NCBI GenBank assembly: GCA_963082975.1
Contig: OY720350.1
Location: 19,066,910-19,130,909 of the forward strand
DNA: 64,000 nt
Origin: Labia minor
Lineage: Eukaryota; Arthropoda; Insecta; Dermaptera; Spongiphoridae
Direction of reading: 5' to 3'
In this document: in pieces, positions 10,994 to 23,636 of the stretch
How the letters are laid out: each line of letters starts with the position of its first letter
Numbering within the stretch: position 1 is the stretch's first letter
The notes under the pieces: model-generated
Told to the model about the DNA's origin: nothing
Databases searched by the model: none
Seen by the model: the letters and a program-made list of their open reading frames with translations, nothing else
Position numbers and translations under genes: made by a program

Positions 10994-11106
10994 GTTGACT
11001 CCGTCACATAGACCCCATCTAGAGAAATTCCCTTGCCAGGCCCGGGACTTGAACCCGGGACCACGAGAATGTAAGCCAGTTGCGCTAACTTTCACCCTGT
11101 GGCGCC
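10994..11106 (-). mobile_element. tRNA-derived SINE fragment (SINE-3) or tRNA pseudogene
   Basis: The minus strand starts GGCGCCACAGGGTG, has an A box (TTAGCGCAACTGG) and a good B box (GGTTCAAGTCC) inside a CCCGG/CCGGG T-stem. The anticodon arm is poor and the acceptor ends do not pair well, so this is a tRNA-like head rather than a working tRNA. It abuts the block ending at 10993. Confidence 0.7.
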
Positions 11107-12519
11107 TTCAATTATATATATATATATTAAAAATAATTGCACTTTTCTTTTTTTATTATTATTAAATAATCATGTTTTGATGTTGATTTTGTTTCAGAAC
11201 TGTGTTCATCATCTCACCTGTCTGTACATAGTTGCTACCTCATACCCTTTTTATCGGCTATTTTCAATTATGATTTCCAATTTAAATCATGCATCTATTT
11301 ATAATTAATTATTATATTTCATTAAAAGAGATGATTACTCATCTACTTAATAATTTTAATATTTTCAAAGATCTTAAAATATTTGAAAAAAAAAAACAAA
11401 CAAACAATTAATGATATACTTAGGTAACTATAAATGTTGAATTGAAAATTTGAAAATTAGAAAATAAAATAAACAATAAATAAAATAAAGAATATTCATT
11501 ATTTTAAGTTATATATAGTAATATTAATAGAAATGATTTTAACTATATTTGTTGAATATATTAATTTGTTCTAGATAACAATACTCCAAGCAAACAGGAC
11601 ACTATGTTATTTTATTTAAGGTGATAAATAAGTGCGTGTATTTTCTCACATTCTGTGTATTACCGAGTAGAAATTAGAGTAGAAATCCAAATCTCCATTT
11701 ACATGAATAAAAAAAATATATTTTCAAAATTTTCATTCATTTAATTTTCAGTTATTATAATAATAAATAAATTTTTCAAAACAAAAACAAAAATATCGCA
11801 TTATTCAGTTTTCTTTTTTAATTATTATTATTATTATTATATTTTTAAATCCTCATTACATTTTAATTTTTACCCATCAAAGATGTATTCTCATCTGAGA
11901 CAAGATAAGATCTCTGAATTACATATCATAAACTAATGTACTATAGTTGTTCCAACAAGAATTAAATTATTAAAAAAAAAAAAAATTCTCTGTATAATTT
12001 TATATTAGGACCATACAAATTTAAATTTTCTTGATCAATTTTTTCTATCAGATACTAAAACAAATTTTTGATTATTTCAATTTTCTTCATAAATAAATAA
12101 ATAAATAAATTTATAATTATTGACTTCATTATCAATATTATGCAAATCTTTTTAAATTCATTAAAAAAAAACAGTAACAAATCTAATTAAAGTAAATCAA
12201 TGTAAATTAATAACCCCTAAATATTGAATTTAAAAAAATTAATAAAAAAATAAATAAATAAATAAATATGAAGAGTTTTATTTTAAACACTTATAAAATT
12301 TATAAAAATAAAAAAAAAAATATTTTAAATTATAATAGTAAAACGATACTTTTCTGTATTTTGAGTACATTCATTTATGACGCGAAAAAAGTTTTAAGAA
12401 TTTATTTGTGATTTAAGAAAACAATAATAATAATAATAATTATAATAATAATAATAATATAATCTTATATAATTAAGAAAATCTAATTTAAAACATTATA
12501 GTATTATAAGTATGTTTTA
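11107..12519. other. AT-rich stretch, no gene seen
   Basis: Simple repeats (TTA, AAT and TAAA runs) dominate. The open frame at 11099-11308 is low-complexity and hydrophobic by composition; no support for a gene. Confidence 0.6.
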
Positions 12520-12527
12520 TTCTAGAT

Positions 12528-12843
12528 TAGTGATTCTCAACCTGGGCGATATCGCCTCCTGGGGGGCGATCGACATCATAAAGGGGGCGATTATTTGACT
12601 ATACGCTTTTGGGGGGCGATAAGTTATTTTTAGGGGGGCGAAATCATTTTCAACTCTTAAAAAAAAGGTAAAATGATTTTGCGAACAGGTTTTTTCCGCT
12701 TTTTTTTCAATTTTTTTCAATATGGATCTAAAAAAAAGGATAAGATGATTTTGAATTTTTATCTGTTAAAATTTATAGGGGGGCGAATTATGAATTATGA
12801 ATTACGAAGTGAGCGTTTGGTCCAAAAAGGTTGAGAAACGCTA
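12528..12843. mobile_element. hAT MITE (type 1) with perfect 8-bp target duplication
   Basis: Imperfect terminal inverted repeats TAGTGATTCTCAACCT and AGGTTGAGAAACGCTA, flanked by TTCTAGAT at 12520-12527 and 12844-12851. An 8-bp duplication plus a TTCTCAACC-type end is diagnostic for hAT. The interior contains repeated GGGGGGCGA motifs and the shared AAAAAAGGTAAAATGATTTT module. A reverse-oriented relative is at 57278-57598. No transposase. Confidence 0.92.
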
Positions 12844-12851
12844 TTCTAGAT

Positions 12852-13837
12852 AATATATAAGTGATTATAATTAAATAAATTAACATCAGGAGTTAAATAA
12901 ACACCTGAAAGTTACAAAAAAAGGTATTGTATAATAATTAATTATATATATATATATTTTTTTTTTTTTTCATAAAATTGACTTCATTTTATAAATCATA
13001 TAATTTACGAAGTGGCCAGTGAGTAGTTTTTATTTCAATATGATTTGAAAATATCATTAAGTTGAACAATTGACAGGCTGTGCCGACATAAACAAATATT
13101 GGTATATTTATAAACCAAAAAAAAGGGTATATTTTTCGTATGATAATTTTTTCCCTGTTTACAACGTAAATACTTGTAATTTTAATTCAAAATATTTTTA
13201 AATTTTAGTCAACCTATATTATTATATATATGATTCTTTTTATTGAATCAAATCATTTCAATGTACTTGCAACAAAAATTTGATTAATTTAATAAATAAA
13301 TATGTAAATGTAGATATATATTAATTTAGATATTCATTTAAGTATACGATATATTTTGTATTTAAAAAAAAATCATCAATGAATTTAAATATTTATTTAT
13401 TTTATTTTATTATACCTATATTTATTTTATAATCTAATAAAAATAGCTAAAATCCTTTCTATTCAAGTGCTCAATAAATCAATTAACCCGGTGAATTCGA
13501 TTTAAAGACGTTTATTATAATAATTTAACTCAACTATTCACACAACTCAAAAATATGATTATTTTTATTATGTAATTATGATTTAAGATAAACTATATTT
13601 TAATCTACATTTCCAGATCTGTAAATATTTATATATATATAATATACATAATATTTATAATTTCATCCAAGCAAATTAATAAATAAAAATAACTTTTATA
13701 TTAAATATTTATAAGAAAAATGACTCATTTTTATTTTTATCCTATTCTTTTTTTATCCACCAAAAAAATATTTATACATATAATATTGTAGATACAATTA
13801 ATAATTTTTAATTTAATAATTTAATAATTAAAATATA
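12852..13837. other. AT-rich spacer, no gene seen
   Basis: No coding or repeat signal beyond A/T-rich simple sequence. Confidence 0.6.
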
Positions 13838-13841
13838 TTAA

Positions 13842-14564
13842 GGTAGTTTAGTAGCCGAAATCCGAAGTCAAAAAAATAACTTTATTTTTTTTTTTTTTAC
13901 AAATAATTATCCAAAGCATACTATAATAATTAATGCAAATTCACATAAGAATTTATTCGATACAATTTAATACTAGTTATAATTAAATAAAATATTAATT
14001 GACTAGAACCTGCCGTGACTAGATGATACCAACTTTAAATTATTTTTGGGTTGGTATTTGAACTATAATAAACTATAATTGAACCAAAAAGTATAACAAA
14101 TATTTTTTTATATTTATTAATGTTTAATATCCTTTAATTGTCACGTACCATTTATAAGTATATTAAAAAATTCTAGTTATTATTTGAACTTAGCGCGCTT
14201 GCTGGAGCCGCCATTTTTTCTCTAGTCGGATAATCAACAGAGATAGAATATATTAAATTAATTAAATTAAAACTATATAGTAAATCGTTTTAAAATTTTT
14301 ACGGTATATGTTTGAGATACCGTTTTATCTATTAGAAAGTTTTTTTTGTGGGGTCAAGTTTGTTAATTTCTTACAAACCCTCAATTTCCGAGTTATTAAA
14401 CAAGGACACTCATAAGAGCTCATGTATTTTTGCAAAACTTTAATTAATTATTTCTCTTAAACGGTGTGGTAAAAAATCTGATTTTTTTTCTATATGTGTA
14501 TTTAATTATAATCTTTCGAATAAATATAAAAAACTATAGGGTCAAGTTAGGCTACCAAACTACC
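13842..14564. mobile_element. TTAA-target (piggyBac-type) non-autonomous element
   Basis: Terminal inverted repeats GGTAGTTTAGTAGCC and GGCTACCAAACTACC, flanked on both sides by TTAA (13838-13841, 14565-14568). TTAA duplication is the hallmark of the piggyBac superfamily, though these ends do not start with the usual CCY. The interior holds copy 2 of the dispersed block (13921-14205). No transposase ORF, so it is a MITE-like derivative. Confidence 0.75.
13921..14205. repeat. Dispersed 300-bp block, copy 2
   Basis: Matches 10682-10993 with few differences except a small indel near the ATTAAATAA region. It sits inside the TTAA-flanked element. Confidence 0.85.
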
Positions 14565-14568
14565 TTAA

Positions 14569-15136
14569 GATTTATTTTAGAAAAAAGAGAAGAATGAGTT
14601 TTTCTAATAATATAGGCATTTTAGTTTTTAGAGTTAATAAAATTCTTCGTTCTACATCCAATAGTAAGTATCTTCCCCAAGTTTACTCGAATTTCTCCAT
14701 TCGTTATTTGTCAATTTGTTTTCCTTTAACAACAATTTTTTTTTTTTTTTTTTTTTGGGAATATTTTTTTTCCCAAAATGTTCATATATCCCCAATTACA
14801 ACTATAATCACGATCATGCAATATTTTCTGGCTAAAATCAGTGAAATTTTATATCTAAATTATATTTTTTAAAATTGCTCAAAATATATTTCGTCCCTTT
14901 TCTCTTTCACATCCGACAAGTGACAAGATAATATGTACTTTTATTGGCTTTAATTTTGAGGAACATTTTTTCTTTGTATAATACCGCCTAAAACTCAACA
15001 CCTATTTTACTTAACTATTTTTTGGAGAAGAATAATATTAATTATTTAAAAAAAAAAATAAATAAAAAACTATATCATCACATCATATTTTTAATTGTAA
15101 CATTCAATAATAAAGGGAATAATCCAATTTATATAA
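14569..15136. other. AT-rich spacer, no gene seen
   Basis: A weak open frame (14594-14872) contains a T-run and lacks family similarity; not supported as a gene. Confidence 0.55.
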
Positions 15137-15470
15137 AAGTCGTTGGCCCCCTTAAGCAACTCCTAGCAGCCTTTAATGCATATCTGGGCAAATTGCTGAA
15201 CAATCTGTGTCAAATTAGGATTGCAGAACAAAGATACTATGAGGATTTTGATGAATAAAAAAAATCATTTTCTCATGACATTTTCAAAAAAAAAAAAAAA
15301 AATTCCTAAAAAATACAATTATTGGCCCCCTGTTATAGTTATTGGCCTAGGTATTCTATAGTGAGTATACAACCATACAACAAACGATAACAGCCCAATT
15401 TTTAAAATAAAAATCTCTTATTTGTGTTTTAGTTATAGGGGGCCAATGACTGCCTCGGGGCCAACGACTG
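15137..15470. mobile_element. pogo/Tc1-like remnant with AGTCGTTGGCCCC ends
   Basis: Inverted ends AGTCGTTGGCCCC (15138) and GGGGCCAACGACTG (ends 15470), the right one followed by TATA. Several GGGGGCCAATGACTG-like subterminal repeats are visible. A short plus-strand open frame (about 15124-15258, ending QRYYEDFDE) overlaps the left repeat and may be a transposase C-terminal remnant or chance. The pogo label rests on the CAGT start and TA flank. Confidence 0.55.
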
Positions 15471-16169
15471 TATACTTTACCATACTTCTATCTAAAGAAA
15501 TATATTTAATTAATAATAAAAAAAATTATAAATGAATTTTAATAATTTATTATGTATCGATTCATTTCTATATTTTCTTAATACAAACAAATATGAGAGT
15601 AGTAATAATTTTCGGCCTTTATTATTAATTTTAATTTAATTGTATGCTATTTAAATTAATTTTTCCATATACTTAAGAAATATTTTATAAATATACTTAT
15701 CAATTTTAATTCGGTTGATAAACATATTACTTTTTAATTATATATGATTATTTTAATTAAAGAATATATCTTCTATTGCATGACTCTGAAAAGCTTCAAA
15801 AATTTATTTTGATCTATCGATTTATATACATATATATATATAATAGTCAATTTCATATAATATATCAAATAATATTATTATTTATTGATGACAGTTTTTT
15901 AATTATAAAATGAATAAAAGGGGGAGAGTTACGGGGGGGGGGGGATAAATTTGTCGAAAATCTTCTTCTTTGAATATTGCTGTTTTATTTTGAAAACTGA
16001 AATGATGAGTCAACGAAGAAGAGGGTAAAAGAAAGTGGCACAAACAGGCACCATATTCCCTTCCATTTATCTATACAAGTGCTGCTTATTGTTAACGGAT
16101 TATTTACGTTTTTTTATCGTAAAATTTTATTTTATAGTATAATTTTATTATTCAAGCCTTAAAAAAAAT
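15471..16169. other. AT-rich spacer with G run
   Basis: Contains an uninterrupted G tract at about 15933-15944. No gene seen. Confidence 0.55.
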
Positions 16170-16653
16170 CTGGAGTGTCTCCACTCGACTATGTCCCAAT
16201 TTAAATTAAATTTAATTAATTATAAATTATCATTTAAAATTAATTAATTCTGGTACTTTCAGCGATTCAATCAAGCTGAAATACTATATATAGCAGTTTT
16301 ATACAATTTTTAATCATGAGAAAAACTATATATCATTTTTTTACGGTCACTTTAAAGGAAAAAATAATCAAAACCTGGTAGGTAATCACCCTCTTCCGGT
16401 TGAACTACATTTCTCAAAAGTTGAGAGAAAACTACGAATTTTGAATAATATCCATGTACCAAATTTCATCATTCTAGCTCAAACCGTTTTTGCGTAATCT
16501 TGGTTACATACATACACACACACACACACAGAAGACATTTTTCTCAACCTTAGTGAAAATGATTCAGGAACCTTCAAAACGTATAAAAACATCAAAATCT
16601 CAACATTGAAAATTTTCGTGATCGCAATACTATCTCTGGCGAGATAGTAAAAA
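16170..16653 (-). mobile_element. Family 1 element, copy E
   Basis: Both ends intact: CTGGAGTGTCTCCACTCGAC at the 3' side and CTCTGGCGAGATAGTAAAAA at the 5' side, with a CA microsatellite at about 16507-16531. The middle AT-rich block and the GGCACCACGTCACG segment are deleted. Confidence 0.92.
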
Positions 16654-19600
16654 TAGAAAACTATATCAAGATTATATTTAATCATCGAATTAAAATATGT
16701 CTTAAATTGAAAAGCTAATATGTTAAAAAATTTCTTGAAACTACAATTATTCATATACAAGAATGATTAATATAAGAATAAATTAATTTTAATATCAATA
16801 TAAGGGAAATTAAAAATTATTATTTTGTGTGTTTAATTTTTGAGATGAAACTAACCAATGAACTACCGGTTTCCTTTTGATATAAATATCAACTACCCAA
16901 TTCGTAAGTATGCATTTAGTACATTTTTAATCAGATTTGTGTAAATCTAAATTAATAATTTATTTGTATTTTTAATACTTGAAATGAAAATATTATGATT
17001 TAGTTAAATTGTGTATTAATTAAGTAATTAAGCATATTATATTGAATAAATTTTAGTATATTTACTATCACTGAATTATCTTTATATCACGTCCATATTA
17101 CGAATGTCCGCATTTTTCCAAAGTGTACCTGAGATTTATGTTTAAAACATTAAAAATTTTTATATTTTAATGGTATCATCTTTTAAAAATTTTATTTAAA
17201 AAAAAAATTTGGTTAAAAGCTTATGATGAGAATGCTCAAACAGTTTGATCATGGTTTTGACCAATTTGCTTAATTTTTAGTGCATAAATAAATAATTTTT
17301 ATTGCAGTCGATAAATTTTGAAATTTGAAGTGTTTTTTTTTATTAAGAAAAAAGAAGGCAAAACTATTACTTACTTAATATATATCTAAAGAGTTATGTA
17401 TTGTAATATTTATTTTTATTAGGAATTCCTTTAAGAAAAAAACTTCTTTGATATTTTATTTAGATTAAAGAAATCATTTTTAAAATTAAAATATTTAATA
17501 AAAACAAAACTCAAAATTCTTTTCAGAATTATTTATAAATCATCATATTTTTTAATAGATTTGCCCTTTATTCGCATATTTTATATTATGAAACTGTCCC
17601 ATTAACCAAGTTCAATATATATCCTCTGTTCTTATTTAAATTTAATCCCATACATTGAAATTATATTAAATTAAAGAAGCAATTAAAATATCATAAAACA
17701 AAGTGAACTGTGATTTAATTCGAAGGCAGAGGAATTAAAAGAGAGGTAAACTTTTTGAAATACAAGTACTTAGTCAATAAATCAGTATTCTTGAAAAAAA
17801 AAGTATTTTATTATTCATTGAAAAGCACCCAATGAAAGAGTTAGTAATGATACAAAACTATAAAATTCCGTACTATTTTTTAATTAAAAATGTAAACCTA
17901 TTGAAAAACTTTTCGATACAAGTACCATAAAATCGTGACTAATTAAATTTAATTTACTTCCATTTTATTTGATAAAACTACTTCATTTTAGACCCAACTA
18001 ATGATATTTTGTAAAAGTTAGATCTTACTTATACAATTATATTTTTTTTTTAAAAAAAAAATATATTTTCTAAAAATATAAAAATATTTTTAACTTATTC
18101 AAAATTAAAAAAAAGTCAACCCACCCTGTGAATGACATAAAAAAGGACCATTTTTCCATACACTTTTATCACCTCTTCATGGGAATTTAGGTAAATAGGA
18201 GAAACGTTTAAGAAATTGACACGGACAGACAGACAGACGGATATACTCCAACACAGAAGTTGAAAATAGACTTACTAATGATTATTTAGTTTTGCCCTGA
18301 AACAAAAATAAAAAAAAATGAAGCAAAAAGGAAAGAATCTGTCTGGAAATGGAAAACAGTAGGTTTGTGTGGATATATATATAAAAAAAGAGGCGAACGT
18401 ACGAATGACAGATTCGCTCGATTAAATTCCTGATGGCAACAGGGGCAACGATTTATGGTGACTAACATATAGCTTAACATTTTCAAATTCTCATTTATCA
18501 GTCGACTCTGAGTCAATTTTTACTTAAAAAGAGAGCTTCCGTTCGAGACAAACAAACATAATAATTATCTTTAAAATAATTAGCTATAAGACTTTAGTAA
18601 TAATAAACATCAATATATTAATATTGCAATGATAAATTAAACAAAAGTATAAATTATGAATTGAATGAATATTCAATTTAAAAATGTTCGCATATTATAC
18701 GTTTCAAGGTCTTTTAATTTTCATTAGAAATTTGGTTTTATCCATTCCATTAACAAACTAAAAATTAACATAAAAAACTAATGGAATAATTTTCATTTAA
18801 AGAGACTCAGTGAAGTTTCAAGTTCATTGATATTTTTAAGTATTTCGGTAGTTACACCATCGTTAACAAGTTTTCTTATTTCTTTTCTAAAAAAAAGAAA
18901 GACTAACAAGGAACTTGAATTGAATAGACTTGAATTAAGAAGAAGAAAGCTTTTAATAATGTTGTAATATTCCAAAATGCGCATAAAGTAAATATATAAA
19001 TTAACTTGAAATTACAATAAATGTGATTCGTTTTCTGATTTATATATTTTCAAGTTTATTTTAAATTTATATAAGTATAATAAATATTAAATAAAAATAT
19101 TTTTTTTTATAGAATTAATAATTAATAGATGGTTAAATATATAAAAGGTAAGAAGAACCTTGGCCATCTTTCACATCCTAATTACATCAAATCTTTGTCC
19201 TGTTTTAATAGAAATTTTTTTTTTTCTAATTTTAGGACATATATTTTATAAATAAAATAAATATATTATAAATCACAAATCCAACATGAAACATAAATTA
19301 ATTTAATGAAAGTTTAATTAATTAATTATTTAATTTTAATTTTAAATTGAATTTAAACAGAAACAATAAATTTTCTTAATAGAAATAAATAAATACTGTT
19401 GAATTCATTCAATTTGTTGGCCATTCAATGCAATCTGCATCCTCCTCTTGCAACTTGTCTTATTATCTTATTCGCTCTTTTCAACTCCATTGAATTTGAG
19501 TTCAAGTTATGCTAATTCGTTTCAAAATCAATTTTCTTTTATATATTTATATTTTCATTTATATATATATATATTCAATATTTAAATAACCCCAATTATT

Positions 19601-20030
19601 TATTCAATTATATTTCTATAACAGGACAAGTCAAGATATTGCCCAAGGTATCAATTTTCGAAAATTGACCAAATAAGCTTATAAGAATTATAAAATCAAA
19701 TAAATTATCGTCGATAAAGATAATAAATATATATATATATTTCTAATAAATACCAAGAGGTATATATTTTATTAATATATTGATATTTTAAATTTCTTCT
19801 TATATGCCATTGAATTTATTTCATAAAAAAAAATATTAATTTGTAATTAAAATTGGTATATGTTTCGTATATGAAACAAAATGTTTGTTTCATTAAATGA
19901 TAGTTCCTTTATCAAAAGATAAATATAATGTTTTTCCTGTTTCTTTTAATTATTGTGGTGAAAATTTACATAAGTATCAAAATGAGGTAAACTAAGCCAA
20001 TATCATAAAATAGTAGGAATAAAAAATAAG
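16654..20030. other. Long AT-rich stretch, essentially featureless
   Basis: 3.4 kb without a supported gene. At about 18118-18260 a mixed-composition patch with GACAGACAGACAGACGGATA looks like the edge of a decayed retroelement. The open frames at 18286-18516 and 18793-18984 show no family signal. Confidence 0.5.
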
Positions 20031-20510
20031 CTGTGCGTCCATTCGACTATCTCGCAATTTGAATTGGATTAATTAACATATATTATATTTAAATTAAATT
20101 TAATTAATTATAAATTATAAATTAATAATTAGTGTTTATTAAAACAGCGCGTTTGGCTCTTTGCTGATGGCACATTATGTGCTGGCGCGTGATTTGCAGT
20201 GTTAAAAAATTGATTCTGGTACTTTCAGCGATTCAATCAAACTGAAATTCTATATATAGCAGTTTTATACAATTTTTAATCATGTGAAAAATTATCAAAC
20301 ATATATCTTTATTTTTACGGTCACTGTAGAGGAAAAAAATCAAAACGTTGTAGGTAATGACCCTCTTCCGGTTGAGCTATCAAAAGTTGATAGAAAACTA
20401 CAAATTTTGATTAATGTCCATGTACCAAATTTCATGAATCTAGCTCAAAACGTATAAAAACATCAAAATCTCGACATCGAAAATTTTGGTGATCTGGCGA
20501 GATAGTAATT
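20031..20510 (-). mobile_element. Family 1 element, copy F
   Basis: Recognisable body with degenerate hairpin (CTGTGCGTCCATTCG) at the 3' end and CTGGCGAGATAGTAA at the 5' end. The microsatellite and the CAACCTTAGTG block have been deleted, joining CTAGCTCAAA to ACGTATAAAAAC. Confidence 0.88.
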
Positions 20511-21297
20511 AATTATGAAAACCCTATTAAATGAAAAAAAAAGATCAATGCATTAAATGAAAATTCTTAAATATTCAAAAATAAAGGTATTTCTCAATGA
20601 AATTAATTTTTAATGATATCTAATAAATATAATAATATAATAATTCATATTTTAATGAAAATATGTTTTTGTTTTTATTGACTGTCCTTAAATAAAATAA
20701 ATATATCAATTATATCGTAAACTTGATTAGTATTAATTTAATCTTTATGTCTTTATTTCAACTTTTCTCCATTAACAAAAAAAAAAAAAATAATGACTTT
20801 TGTATTACTAAAATATTTTCTATCAATAATATATCAATTAATAATTCATCTAAGGAATAAGAATATTAGTAGCTAATAAACCCATAAATAAAAACCTACA
20901 TTATTGCTATAATTTAGTAATAACTATAATTCATTAGTTAAACTATCTTTTAAATATATATAACCAAGATTGTTTTTATAAAGTACAGAAATATTTAAAA
21001 AAATATTAATATATATAAAATATTCAGATCCATCCATCATCAATATAGAATAAAATAAATAATATAACTCTAATTATTTATTTTTTTTTTTATAATTTTA
21101 ATAATGAATTTTCATACTTCATTATTAATAAAATGATTCATTTAATGTAGTAGTAATATTTTCTTTGAATCATAAAACAACTTTTTTGAAAAATACTTCA
21201 TTGCTAATTTTCTTTTTTTTTTATTAAATTACTTTTATTAGATCTTTATATTGTCATGAGTACTTAATATTTTTAAATCATAAGTTAGACCAAGGAC
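20511..21297. other. AT-rich spacer, nothing recognised
   Basis: No coding or repeat signal seen. Confidence 0.6.
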
Positions 21298-21520
21298 CAG
21301 TAGTGGTTCTCAACCTTTTTTTTTACCGCGGCACACTTTTAACGGTTTAAAAATTTAGCGCCACACAAAGAAAAAAAATAAGTGTAAAAGTTTACTATAT
21401 TAAATAAAAGTGGTCTCAAAAACGATTTACCTTTTTTTTAGAAATTGAAATAGAATTGAAAAAATTTAGAAAAAAATGTCGGAAGCCAAAATCTCGCGGC
21501 ACACTTGTCGAGAATCACTG
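21298..21520. mobile_element. hAT MITE, decayed
   Basis: Left end CAGTAGTGGTTCTCAACC and right end GTCGAGAATCACTG form imperfect inverted repeats. TAGACCA occurs close outside both ends and may be an eroded target duplication. The interior carries GCGGCACAC motifs and the shared AATTGAAAAAATTTAGAAAA module. Sequence to about 21690 repeats similar hAT-like pieces (TAGACCCC, GAGCC). Confidence 0.7.
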
Positions 21521-21696
21521 TCATAGACCATTTAGACTTTTTTGTGTCGTAGACCCCATGCCATGTTTTTCGGTTTTGGGTAGACCCCCTAAATTAATTT
21601 TGATTTTTTATAAAAAAAAAATTACCCTTTTTTTAGAGCCTTATTGAAAAATCAAAAATTTTTTAAGAGCCATGTCGGAAAAACAATTTACCTTTT

Positions 21697-21895
21697 TCAT
21701 GATTCTAGCTCAAACCGTCTTCGCGTAATCTTGTCTACATCACACACACACACACACATATACATACACATAGACATTTTTCTCAACCTTAGTGAAAATG
21801 ATTCAGGAACCTTCAAAACATATAAAAACATAAAAATCTCAACATCAAAAATTTTTCTGATCGCAATACTATATCTGGCGAGTTATCAAAAATTA
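21697..21895 (-). mobile_element. Family 1 element, copy G (5' part only)
   Basis: Only the 5' third remains: TCATGATTCTAGCTCAAACC, the CA microsatellite, the CAACCTTAGTG block and a mutated GGCGAGTTATCAAAAA end. Truncation abuts hAT debris. Confidence 0.88.
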
Positions 21896-23474
21896 ATTTA
21901 TAAAAATACCAATTATTGAAATGATAAATACCTAAATTTGATTTTATTTTAAAATATAAAATGATCAAAAATTTGTTGTTTTTTTGGTATACAAATTAAA
22001 ACCCGTTTATTTTCTTTATTTCTTACGAGCAAAGTAGGAAGCGTCTCGACAAGAAACCTTTCGAATGAAAAGTGACTGATCATAAAAATAAAATGCTAGT
22101 AAATAGTTAGTTTACTACATAAAAAAAAATAATAAAATAACAATAAATAAATACAGGTCCAACAATCAATCGAAACCAATAAGAATCGAAAGCATTTATA
22201 CAAAAAAAAAGCAACGGAGCTCTTCGTTGCATTTTTACGATTTTCCAACAAAACCGAAACAAATCCAGACTCCTGAAGTATAATAGAAAATATATATAAA
22301 AAAAAAATGATATATCTTATATATATAATTCAGCTTTTATTAAGTATTGACCATTTTTGGTTCCTTTTATTGTATATTCTGAGAACGTTTTCAATTTCCA
22401 ATCGTTTTTTTCATACATAGTATAAATATTTAATCTTTTATAATATTATTGTAATTTTAAAATTTTTTAAAAGAATAATTTTAAATTAAAATATATGAAC
22501 AAATAAAATTATAAAGAGTTTATTAATATAATATTTATTATATTCTTAAATGTACCAATGTATCTGAGTAACTAAGGTCATTTTTGTTATTCATCAATTC
22601 TGTCATTGATTACTATTACTAATAAACAAGATGATTGAGCCTTCTTTGCCGGGGCACAGCCAAGTAGTCAGTAAACTAGTATGTATCTCCATTGGGTCAG
22701 ACACATTCATTTGAAAAGATAGAAGTTATTTTTCTACAAATAACAAAAATCAGTAGTACTTATTTACAATAAATAAATAAATAAATCACAGATTATACAT
22801 AATTTACAACTTCAATAGTGTACTTACAATTAAACTGATAATTAGAGATATTATAAATAAATAATAAAAAACAAATTATATAATATACAAAATTAATAAT
22901 AATAATATAAAATGAAATTTGGGTTTTTTATTTTAAATTTATATTTTGTTATTTATTCTTATATAAATATTAAAAAAAAAAATTATTTAATGAAAAATCA
23001 AAATTGGTAAGATTTATTAAGATATAACTCTGTGGTATAAAAAAAAATAATAATATAACTACAATAATTTTTTTTTCAAATTTATTTAAATTTATTTCCA
23101 TAAGATCTAATTGTTTTCCATTTATTGATGTCATTCTAAAGTGAAATTGGGGAGAAAACGAAATAAAATTTATCGGCTAAAGTACAAAGAAGAAAGTTAA
23201 CTTGATGGGGAAATATGGCTTCAGACCATGAAAAGAGGGTGTCTTATTCACAAATTTCCACATCTTCCCCCTTGTCTCCTGACAGGACACAATATTGCAT
23301 CAATCAGTCAAACGTCAGTGCTCATTTGTTACTATTCGAAGAGGGAAATGGGGGTGGGGAGAGAGAGGGAGAGAGAGAGAAATAAAGGTAGTTGTATTTC
23401 TATAAACAAAATTAATTACAACTTTTGCTTTAAATATTTTAGAAAATAAATATTTTTACATATTACTATTAACT
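21896..23474. other. AT-rich stretch, no supported gene
   Basis: A mixed-composition patch at about 22015-22280 includes GAGCTCTTCGTTGC but no assignable ORF. A GA-rich run is at about 23358-23382. Confidence 0.5.
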
Positions 23475-23636
23475 CAGTAATTCTCAACCACTGTACCGCG
23501 GCACTTTCGTGTGCCGCCAAATTTTACAAATGTAAAGTTCAAATTAAGAAAAAGTACTTATTTATTTTATATGTTTGTAAAAAAAAGTAAAATGTTTTTA
23601 CGATCAGGCTCTTAAACATTTCCGACTTTTTTCGAC
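23475..23636. mobile_element. hAT MITE left part, truncated at family 2 copy a
   Basis: Starts CAGTAATTCTCAACCACTG and carries the shared CTCTTAAACATTTCCGACTT module. It stops exactly where family 2 copy a begins (TTTTTACCGACC at 23637), suggesting family 2 inserted here; the missing right half is not found intact beyond 24253. Confidence 0.7.

Noticed and set aside
11030-11106. Possible genuine tRNA gene
   Set aside because: A and B boxes are good, but the acceptor and anticodon arms do not pair properly and a non-tRNA body follows; better as a SINE head.
23228-23449. Plus-strand ORF with Arg/Glu repeats
   Set aside because: Driven by a GA microsatellite; no supporting splice or family signal.
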